Assembly (NCBI GenBank): GCA_012719195.1
Contig: JAAYAV010000034.1
Location: 1 to 5,025, forward strand
Direction of reading: 5' to 3'
Source of the DNA: Anaerolineae bacterium
GTDB lineage: Bacteria > Chloroflexota > Anaerolineae > DRVO01
DNA: 5,025 nucleotides
Shown here: in pieces, positions 1 to 4,444 of the stretch
How the letters are laid out: each line of letters starts with the position of its first letter
Position numbering within the stretch: the first letter of the stretch is position 1
Position numbers and translations under genes: made by a program
Notes under the pieces: model-generated
What the model saw: only the letters and a program-made list of their open reading frames with translations
What the model was told of the DNA's origin: nothing
The model's database searches: none

Positions 1-1707
1 ACGCCCGCCGTGCTGGCCGCCACCATGTTCCTGGACAACCACGTCGGCGGCGTCTACTACCCGGCCGGCGGGGCGCAGATGCTCCCCAACAAGATCGAGA
101 AGGCCTTCGAGCGCCTGGGCGGCCAAGTCCTCTACCGCACCATGGTGGACGAGATTCTCATGCGCGACGGGCAGGCCTACGGCGTGCGCCTGGCCGACGG
201 CACCGAGATCGCGGCTCGACGCGTCGTCGCCAACGCCACCGTCTGGAACCTCTACGGCAAGCTGGTGCGCCCGGAGCACATCAGTCCGGAACGGCTGCAG
301 TGGGCCCAGGGCCTCGTGCCCACCTTCCCCAGCATGACGCTCTATATGGTGGTGGACCGAGCCGCGCTCCCCGCCGACATCATGCCCTGGGAGATCTTCA
401 TCGAGAACCGCAAGGTCATTGATAGCGGCGACCTCACCCTCTACATCAACTCCCTGGTGGACGATACCCTCGGCCCGACCGGCAAGATGGTCATCATGGC
501 CATCGCCCCCAACCTGGAGAAGTGGCCGGCGCCCGGCTCACCGGAGGACGGCAGCCCCGCCTATCTGGCCCAGAAAGAGGCGCAAGCCCAGCTCATGCTC
601 GACCAGGTCGAGAAGCACTTCCCCGGCTTCGGCGACCACGTCGAGACAATGATCGTGGGTTCGCCCACCACCATCGAGCGCTACCTGCTGAAGAACTGGG
701 GCGCGGTCGGCGGGCCGAAAAACGCCCTCGGTCAGCACATGATGAAGCGCCTCCACGCGCGCAGCGAGTGGAAGAACCTGTACATCTGTGGCGACTCCAC
801 CGTGATGGCCACCGGCGCCCCGGCCACTACCGTCTCCGGCGTCGGCGCCGCCAACATGGTCCTGCGCGACCTGCGCCTGCCTGAGTACGACTCCCGACGC
901 TTCGACCGGCAGTACGTCCATATCGTGGACGCGCCCTACCGGCGGAGTGCTCCCGCGGCGGGCGCGCCGCTCAACGAGGAGAACGCCCGCTGGATGGCGG
1001 CACTCTGTCAGGGGTGCGAGCAGCCGGCGTGCGTGGATGCCTGCCCGGCCGGAGTCGACATCCCCGCCATCCTGCGGCGTATGGAGGCGGGCAACTACGC
1101 CGGCGCCGCCCGCGAACTGCACTCACGCACGCCCTTCGGCAGCCTCTGCGGCACCGTCTGCCCGGCGGACCGGCTCTGCGAGCGTGCCTGCTACCGGCGT
1201 TCCTTCGCCGGCTCACCGGTGCCCATCGCGGCGCTACTGCGCTGGCTGGCGGAGAGCGCCGGCCCCGAGGGCTGGCCCCAGCCGCAGTCCGGGGGCGGCA
1301 GCTCTCAGGTGGCCGTCCTGGGCGGCGGGGCAGCGGGCCTGGCCTGCGCCTACTTCCTGGCCCAGGCCGGTTGCCGGGTAGAGCTGTTTGGCGGTGGTGA
1401 AGCCCCGCCGCGCGAGATGGATCTCGCCCGCCACGAGTGGACCGCCGTGGAGCGGATGGGCGTCACGTACCACGGCGGCGCCAGCCAGTCCGCCTTCGAC
1501 TACCGACCCTACTCCGCCTTCTGCCTACTCCAGGAGGAGTGGCGACAGGCCATGAGCGGCGTCTCGCCCGCGGTGATCATCGAGGACGCACCGGTGAGCG
1601 AAGGGCTCCCCCTCGCCGAGGCCGTGGCAGCGGGTAGGAAGGCGGCCTTCCGCCTCTGCGGTCGCCTGGCCGATGCCAGCAACCGAGTCGCCGCCGTCAG
1701 TCCGTAG
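1..1707 (+). CDS. CrtI-like FAD oxidoreductase fused to a GltD-type Fe-S module and a shortened flavin domain (5' partial)
   Basis: The frame is open from base 1 to the TAG at 1705-1707, so the gene starts upstream; the GTG at 10 is only an internal codon. The first ~290 codons resemble the C-terminal half of phytoene desaturase/carotenoid isomerase flavoproteins: GGVYYPAGGAQML near the start, a GV-L-DG-EI-A---VVANA strand, and the C-terminal FAD motif LYICGDST (from nt 778) followed by TTVSGVGAANM. The N-terminal FAD Rossmann motif would lie off the window. Next comes a GltD-type N-terminal domain with CX2CX4CX3CP (nt 1006-1044) and CX3CX5CX3C (nt 1147-1191), eight cysteines able to hold two [4Fe-4S] clusters. 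A second nucleotide-binding motif, GGGAAG (nt 1321-1338), follows. A piece like the GltD C-terminus (AEAVAAGRKAA, from nt 1618) comes only about 90 codons later, so the usual NADPH-binding domain is missing. I infer a redox enzyme fed electrons through Fe-S clusters; its substrate cannot be told. It is not obviously linked to the B12 operon downstream. Confidence 0.88.
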   Translation, partial: TPAVLAATMFLDNHVGGVYYPAGGAQMLPNKIEKAFERLGGQVLYRTMVDEILMRDGQAYGVRLADGTEIAARRVVANATVWNLYGKLVRPEHISPERLQWAQGLVPTFPSMTLYMVVDRAALPADIMPWEIFIENRKVIDSGDLTLYINSLVDDTLGPTGKMVIMAIAPNLEKWPAPGSPEDGSPAYLAQKEAQAQLMLDQVEKHFPGFGDHVETMIVGSPTTIERYLLKNWGAVGGPKNALGQHMMKRLHARSEWKNLYICGDSTVMATGAPATTVSGVGAANMVLRDLRLPEYDSRRFDRQYVHIVDAPYRRSAPAAGAPLNEENARWMAALCQGCEQPACVDACPAGVDIPAILRRMEAGNYAGAARELHSRTPFGSLCGTVCPADRLCERACYRRSFAGSPVPIAALLRWLAESAGPEGWPQPQSGGGSSQVAVLGGGAAGLACAYFLAQAGCRVELFGGGEAPPREMDLARHEWTAVERMGVTYHGGASQSAFDYRPYSAFCLLQEEWRQAMSGVSPAVIIEDAPVSEGLPLAEAVAAGRKAAFRLCGRLADASNRVAAVSP

Positions 1708-1713
1708 CACGGG

Positions 1714-1762
1714 CCCTTGTGGCCGCTTCACTCGCGCAAGACCGGGGAGCCGCCCACAAGGG
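1714..1762 (+). terminator. Inverted repeat just after the flavoprotein gene, possible transcription end
   Basis: CCCTTGTGG at 1714-1722 is perfectly complementary to CCACAAGGG at 1754-1762, 6 nt after the stop codon. The 31-nt loop is long and no T tract follows, so a classical intrinsic terminator is not shown. It may be a factor-dependent end, an RNA-stabilising hairpin or a repeat remnant. Confidence 0.3.
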
Positions 1763-1932
1763 GCTACACTACGAGAGACCGGGGCGGTCCGTTGGCCTGT
1801 GCCAAGGGTAGCCATTGGTGGCGCGGTGAAAGGCGCCGTGATTGACGCCGGGCTGAAGCCGCGGCGCTAGGCTTGAGCAAAGCCCGCCTCCGCGGGCTGT
1901 GGGAGCCGGCGTAGGCCGGCTTGGCCAACCTG

Positions 1933-1960
1933 TAGCCCCGGCCATTCATGGCGGGGCGAC
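1933..1960 (+). repeat. 28-bp imperfect direct repeat, copy A
   Basis: It matches 2100-2127 at 24 of 28 positions by direct alignment. The copy contains the arms GCCCCGGCCAT and ATGGCGGGGC around a 2-nt loop, so the RNA or single strand would fold with one bulged G. Confidence 0.6.
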
Positions 1961-2099
1961 TGCGGGGCAGCAGCCCAAGTCGAATCAGCCCGCCGAACCC
2001 GCCGGGCTACAACGGGGCATAGCCCGCCGCCAGGCATGGCTTCGCCGTGTCCGCTGCTCCGGCCCCCAGGCCCGCCGAAGGGCGGGCTTCGCCTACTCG

Positions 2100-2127
2100 T
2101 AACCCCGGCCACCCATGGCAGGGCGAC
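2100..2127 (+). repeat. 28-bp imperfect direct repeat, copy B
   Basis: Second copy of the 1933-1960 repeat, with differences at positions 3, 13, 14 and 21 of the unit. The substitutions weaken the internal hairpin. It ends 14 bp before the -35 box of the B12 operon promoter. Confidence 0.6.
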
Positions 2128-2141
2128 TCCTGACGTTCACG

Positions 2142-2170
2142 TTGACACCGTGGCCGGCGCCTCGTATACT
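2142..2170 (+). promoter_or_regulatory. Near-consensus sigma70-type promoter of the cobalamin operon
   Basis: TTGACA at 2142-2147 and TATACT at 2165-2170 are separated by exactly 17 nt. The -35 box is a perfect match and the -10 box differs from TATAAT at one base. Transcription should begin near A2177, just before the riboswitch, leaving a leader of about 308 nt. The AT-rich -10 stands out in this GC-rich DNA. So strong a core promoter fits an operon controlled mainly by its leader RNA. Confidence 0.82.
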
Positions 2171-2191
2171 GCACCCAATCGAATAGTGCAG
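2169..2191. promoter_or_regulatory. Inverted repeat across the predicted transcription start (possible operator)
   Basis: CTGCAC at 2169-2174 and GTGCAG at 2186-2191 are perfect inverted copies around an 11-nt spacer. The left arm overlaps the end of the -10 box and the right arm overlaps the start of the riboswitch. With a start near 2177 the left arm would not be transcribed, so a DNA-level protein site is possible. A 6-bp arm pair could also arise by chance. Confidence 0.25.
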
Positions 2192-2304
2192 GCGGTGGTG
2201 ACCCGAAGCCCGGAAGCCACGGCTTAATGGGGGAAGACCGGTGAGAGTCCGGCGCTGTCCCGCAACTGTAACCCCAGCAATGGGGGAGCCAGAACACCCG
2301 CCAT
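2184..2304 (+). promoter_or_regulatory. Cobalamin (B12) riboswitch aptamer, compact form
   Basis: This leader-RNA aptamer senses a cobalamin and lowers expression of the genes after it when B12 is plentiful. Conserved blocks appear in the family order: TTAATGGGGGAA (2224-2235); the P5 stem CCGG/CCGG (2238-2241 with 2249-2252) closing the loop TGAGAGT; GCTGTCCCGCAACTGTAA (2254-2271); and the B12 box AGCCAGAACACCCGCC (2287-2302). GGCGG at 2191-2195 can pair with CCGCC at 2298-2302 to close the aptamer. Between the core and the B12 box there is only a small hairpin, CCCC/GGGG (2272-2275 with 2282-2285), in place of the large peripheral arm of class I aptamers. The outer limits are approximate. 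The ligand form (adenosyl-, methyl- or aquocobalamin) cannot be read directly. Confidence 0.93.
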
Positions 2305-2339
2305 CGCCCTGCTTTCAGCACCTGCGTGGACAGGGGGCG
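2305..2339 (+). promoter_or_regulatory. Riboswitch P13/L13 regulatory hairpin with kissing loop to L5
   Basis: CGCCC at 2305-2309 pairs with GGGCG at 2335-2339, and TG at 2310-2311 with CA at 2331-2332 across a two-base bulge. The loop holds CTTTCA (2312-2317), which can pair with TGAGAG (2242-2247) of the aptamer L5 loop: five Watson-Crick pairs and one G-U. This is the loop-loop contact by which cobalamin riboswitches lock the bound state. GGCGG at 2336-2340 repeats the closing strand at 2191-2195 and could pair with CCGCC (2298-2302) instead, offering an alternative unbound fold. Confidence 0.75.
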
Positions 2340-2399
2340 GAAGCGTGAGATAGGCACCGGAGCCGCTAGAGCACCGGCACCCTTTCCTCCAACGCTACC

Positions 2400-2434
2400 G
2401 TGGCCCCGACAACCCGTCGGGGCCACTGCTCGTC
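2400..2434 (+). terminator. Strong hairpin of the riboswitch expression platform, probable regulated terminator
   Basis: GTGGCCCCGAC (2400-2410) and GTCGGGGCCAC (2416-2426) form a perfect 11-bp, GC-rich stem with a 5-nt loop, 60 nt after the P13 hairpin. The following bases, TGCTCGTCT, are only moderately T-rich, so intrinsic termination is likely but not certain. CGG-AGCGT (2338-2346) can pair with ACGCT-CCG (2392-2400), eight pairs with one A-A mismatch, touching both P13 and the base of this stem, so it could act as the switching strand. Control at translation is also possible: CCTCC at 2386-2390 or 2442-2446 is complementary to the GGAGG of the ribosome site at 2474-2478. Confidence 0.62.
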
Positions 2435-2472
2435 TCCGGCCCCTCCCGGCGGCTGCTGGAAGGCCATATCCG

Positions 2473-2479
2473 AGGAGGT
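2473..2479 (+). promoter_or_regulatory. Ribosome binding site that fixes the GTG start of the barrel protein
   Basis: AGGAGGT is a full Shine-Dalgarno match and lies 5 nt before GTG 2485. The ATG at 2480 is in another frame and abuts the site, so it is not used. The in-frame GTG at 2326 lies inside the P13 loop of the riboswitch, which rules out the longer reading. Confidence 0.88.
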
Positions 2480-2484
2480 ATGCC

Positions 2485-3672
2485 GTGAGAAACCGTAGTT
2501 CCCTATCGCTCGTTCTCGTCCTGGCACTGGTGCTCGTCGCCGTGCTCCCCGTCCATGCCGACACCGGCGCCGCCGCCAGCTGGCTCGAGAGCCAGCAGCG
2601 CGCCGACGGTGGGTTCGGCCTGGAGCAGAGCACCCTCTCCGACACCGCCGAAGCCGTCTTCGCCCTCACCGCCGCTGGTGTCGCATTGGACGACGTCGCC
2701 GTCGAAGGCGTCACTCCGGTGGACTACCTCACCGCCAATCTCGACTCTGCCGCCACCGTCGGCGCCCAGGCCAAGGCCGCCCTGGCGCTGTCTGCCGCCG
2801 GTCTCGATGTGACCGATGTCGAGGGGACCGACCTCGTCGCCGCCATCACCGGCGCCATGAATGACGAAGGCCGCTTCGGCGATGACGACGCCACCTTTAC
2901 CGACAGCCTCTACGCCGTGTTGGCCCTGGCCGCCGCCGGGCAGGAAGTGCCCGTCGCCGCCAACGACTGGATCGCCGCTCACCAGGGCGAGAACGGCGCC
3001 TGGGCCTGGAACGGGTCCACCGAAGCCGCCGACACCGACAGCAACACCACCGGACTGGCGCTGCAGTCGCTGCTGGCCGCCGGCGTCGCTGCCGACAACG
3101 GCGCGGTTGTCGCCGGGCTCGACTACCTGCGCTCCATCCAGAACGAGGATGGCGGCTTTCCCTATCAGAAGCCGTCCGAGTGGGGCACCGACACCGACGC
3201 CAACTCCACCGCCATGGCCCTGATGGCCATCACTGCCGCCGGCCAAGACCCGGCCGCCTGGGCGACCGAGGAAGGCGCGACCCCGACTGACGCCCTGAAC
3301 GCCCTCCAGAATGACAGTGGCGCCTTCTCCTGGCAGGCCGCCATGCCCGACGACAACCTCTTCGCCACCTGCCAGGCCATCCCGGCGCTGCTGGGCCGGC
3401 CCTATCCCATCGCCCCTCTGACCGGAGTTGTGGCCGCCGAGGAGCCTGCGGCCGCGGCTACCGCCGAACCCACGGCTGAGCCGACGGCCGCGATGACCGC
3501 CGAGGCCACAGCCGCGCCCGCCGCCACCGCTACTCCGGCCACCGTCATGCCCACCACCGGCGGCGTGATCAGCGTCACTCCATGGGGCCAGATCCTCATG
3601 CTCGCCGGCGCCGGCCTCGCCACCGGCGGCTACTTGGTTCGGCGTCACCTGAGCCGAATCAGCGGCCGCTAG
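2485..3672 (+). CDS. Secreted alpha6/alpha6-barrel protein, transcobalamin/prenyltransferase-repeat type, wall or membrane anchored
   Basis: The 395-residue product starts at GTG 2485. Residues 1-25 form a signal peptide: RNR, a long Leu/Val core and a VHA cleavage site before Asp26. The mature part has about six helical-pair repeats centred on residues 38, 85, 126, 167, 219 and 275. Most carry a Q---GGF-like turn (QRADGGFG, NDEGRFG, QGENGAWAW, QNEDGGFPY, QNDSGAFSW); the second copy is degenerate. Two repeats end in DTD(S/A)N-T--AL (D183-N187, D236-N240). Six repeats fit an alpha6/alpha6 barrel as in transcobalamin and intrinsic factor, a fold shared with prenyltransferase and squalene-cyclase repeats. 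No DXDD catalytic motif is visible and the protein is exported, so binding rather than terpene chemistry is expected. Residues 319-354 are an Ala/Thr/Pro/Glu stalk. They are followed by MPTTGG (355-360), a hydrophobic segment (370-385) and a basic tail, a sortase-like or membrane anchor. The B12 riboswitch immediately upstream makes cobalamin (or a corrinoid) the likely ligand; this is inference. Confidence 0.87.
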   Translation: MRNRSSLSLVLVLALVLVAVLPVHADTGAAASWLESQQRADGGFGLEQSTLSDTAEAVFALTAAGVALDDVAVEGVTPVDYLTANLDSAATVGAQAKAALALSAAGLDVTDVEGTDLVAAITGAMNDEGRFGDDDATFTDSLYAVLALAAAGQEVPVAANDWIAAHQGENGAWAWNGSTEAADTDSNTTGLALQSLLAAGVAADNGAVVAGLDYLRSIQNEDGGFPYQKPSEWGTDTDANSTAMALMAITAAGQDPAAWATEEGATPTDALNALQNDSGAFSWQAAMPDDNLFATCQAIPALLGRPYPIAPLTGVVAAEEPAAAATAEPTAEPTAAMTAEATAAPAATATPATVMPTTGGVISVTPWGQILMLAGAGLATGGYLVRRHLSRISGR

Positions 3673-3685
3673 TCCATCTCTGCCC

Positions 3686-3718
3686 GGGGCGTCCGGGACC
3701 GCAGCCCTTGGACGCCCC
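3686..3718 (+). terminator. Intercistronic hairpin between barrel gene and DUF4430-like gene
   Basis: GGGGCGTCC (3686-3694) pairs perfectly with GGACGCCCC (3710-3718). GGG (3695-3697) with CCC (3705-3707) extends it to 12 bp past a TT bulge, leaving a 7-nt loop. The stretch after it, TCCATCATTCATTTC, is T-rich but interrupted. It lies 14 nt after the barrel stop codon in an 88-nt gap. A leaky terminator or a 3' stabilising structure would make the barrel protein more abundant than the products downstream. No promoter of the quality of 2142-2170 is seen in the gap. Confidence 0.5.
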
Positions 3719-3760
3719 TCCATCATTCATTTCGGCTGCTCGTTCCGGGATAGAGAGACC

Positions 3761-4441
3761 ATGAAACCCGCCACTATGTTCGTGTTACGTCGCCTCGGCC
3801 CGATGGTGGCCCTGCTGGCGCTCGCGCTCGTGAGTTCGGCCCACCCCGTTGGGGCGCAAGAGCCCGGCAATCGGGCCGGCCTTATCATCGAGTACGGCCC
3901 CGACCGGGTGGACACTCTCTGCGTCACCTTTGCGGAAGACAGCCTCACCGGCTCCGACCTGCTCCTCAAGAGCGGGCTGTCGGTCGGCATGCAGTCGGGC
4001 GGCCTGGGCGTGCAAGTCTGCCAGATCGAGGACGTCGGCTGTGAGCCTGGGCGCGAGCCCTGCTGGTGCCAGTGCCTCTCCAACCCCTGCGCCTACTGGA
4101 CCTACTTCCAGTGGAAGGACGGCGCCTGGGCCTACGCCCCGCTGGGAGCCACCCGCCGCGCCGTCCGCGACGGCGATGTGGACGCCTGGGTCTGGGGAGA
4201 CGGCAAGTCCGCACCGGTCACCGACCCCGGCCTCGTCTGCGCCGAGGCGCCGACCAGCGCTCCGGCTGCCGACACCGAAGCCACTGCCGTCCCTACGGCC
4301 ACGCTCACACCGGCTCCCGCCCTTGCGCCTACCGAGGCCTCTGGAGGGGCTACGTCTCAGACCGGCTTCGGCTGCTCCTCGCCGGCGCTTATCCTGCTGC
4401 CCCTGGCACTGCTCGGCGCCTTGGCGCTCTGGCGGAGATAG
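3761..4441 (+). CDS. Secreted Cys-rich, membrane-anchored protein with a DUF4430-like (transcobalamin beta-domain-like) region
   Basis: The 226-residue product starts at ATG 3761, behind a weak GAGAGA site; ATG 3776 is a less likely alternative. Residues 1-32 are a signal peptide (RR, a Met/Val/Leu/Ala core, cleavage near VGA-Q). The mature domain (about 38-150) has alternating beta-like segments, with LCVTF (C54), then a Cys-rich stretch with C87, C94, C101, C103, C105 and C110, including CWCQC. YWTYFQW (112-118) leads to an aromatic -W-Y-PLGA strand, and DGDVDAWVWGDG follows (137-148). The YW-Y...DGD-(D/x)-W-W pattern recalls DUF4430, the small beta domain that forms the second half of transcobalamin and intrinsic factor; I judge this from pattern alone. 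A Thr/Pro/Ala-rich stalk follows, then a single hydrophobic helix (207-224) ending WRR. Unlike its neighbour it has no LPXTG-like motif. It sits between the barrel gene and EcfT, so a role in displaying or passing cobalamin at the membrane is the best inference. Confidence 0.8.
   Translation: MKPATMFVLRRLGPMVALLALALVSSAHPVGAQEPGNRAGLIIEYGPDRVDTLCVTFAEDSLTGSDLLLKSGLSVGMQSGGLGVQVCQIEDVGCEPGREPCWCQCLSNPCAYWTYFQWKDGAWAYAPLGATRRAVRDGDVDAWVWGDGKSAPVTDPGLVCAEAPTSAPAADTEATAVPTATLTPAPALAPTEASGGATSQTGFGCSSPALILLPLALLGALALWRR
4434..4437 (+). promoter_or_regulatory. Ribosome binding site inside the end of the upstream gene
   Basis: GGAG at 4434-4437 lies within the last two sense codons of the DUF4430-like gene, 7 nt before TTG 4445. 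This placement suggests translational coupling and supports the TTG start. Confidence 0.65.
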
Positions 4442-4444
4442 CCC

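Larger units (their letters stand above)
1881..2127. repeat. Cluster of GC-rich hairpins in the intergenic region (REP/MITE-like)
   Basis: The gene-free stretch 1708-2141 holds at least five short palindromes packed together. AGCCCGC/GCGGGCT is at 1881-1898 (7-bp stem, 4-nt loop). GCCGGC/GCCGGC is at 1905-1920 (6 bp, 4-nt loop). An imperfect arm pair lies at 1935-1957 (10 bp with one bulged base). AGCCCG/CGGGCT is at 1987-2008 (6 bp, 10-nt loop). GCCCGCC/GGCGGGC is at 2070-2087 (7 bp, 4-nt loop). None is followed by a T tract. The short open frames across it look like GC-rich noise, without credible start signals or protein-like composition. The make-up resembles dispersed intergenic palindromic repeats; whether it is repeated in the genome cannot be seen here. 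Confidence 0.55.

Noticed and set aside
538..1122. 194-codon minus-strand open frame inside the flavoprotein gene
   Set aside because: Shadow of the GC-rich coding strand; the plus-strand reading has FAD and Fe-S motifs.
1881..2127. CRISPR array
   Set aside because: There are only two imperfect 28-bp copies, 139 bp apart, with no regular spacers and no cas genes.
1673..2227. Short plus-strand open frames in the intergenic region (1673-1870, 1899-2102, 2036-2227)
   Set aside because: They run through palindromes, the promoter and the aptamer, lack ribosome sites and give Arg/Pro/Gly-rich products.
2326..2484. N-terminal extension of the barrel protein from GTG 2326
   Set aside because: It would be translated out of the riboswitch P13 loop and the terminator hairpin, and would bury the signal peptide 53 residues in. 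GTG 2485 has a perfect Shine-Dalgarno site and a clean signal peptide.
2007..2714. 235-codon minus-strand open frame across the riboswitch
   Set aside because: It is antisense to the promoter, riboswitch and start of the barrel gene, has low-complexity composition and no start signal.
2485..3672. Squalene-hopene or other terpene cyclase
   Set aside because: The repeats resemble that superfamily, but the protein is exported, is much shorter than such cyclases and shows no DXDD motif.
2503..3726. 407-codon open frame on the minus strand
   Set aside because: It lies wholly antisense to the barrel gene, is extremely Gly-rich, and is explained by the GC-rich codon pattern of the plus-strand gene. 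It has no ribosome site or recognisable domain.
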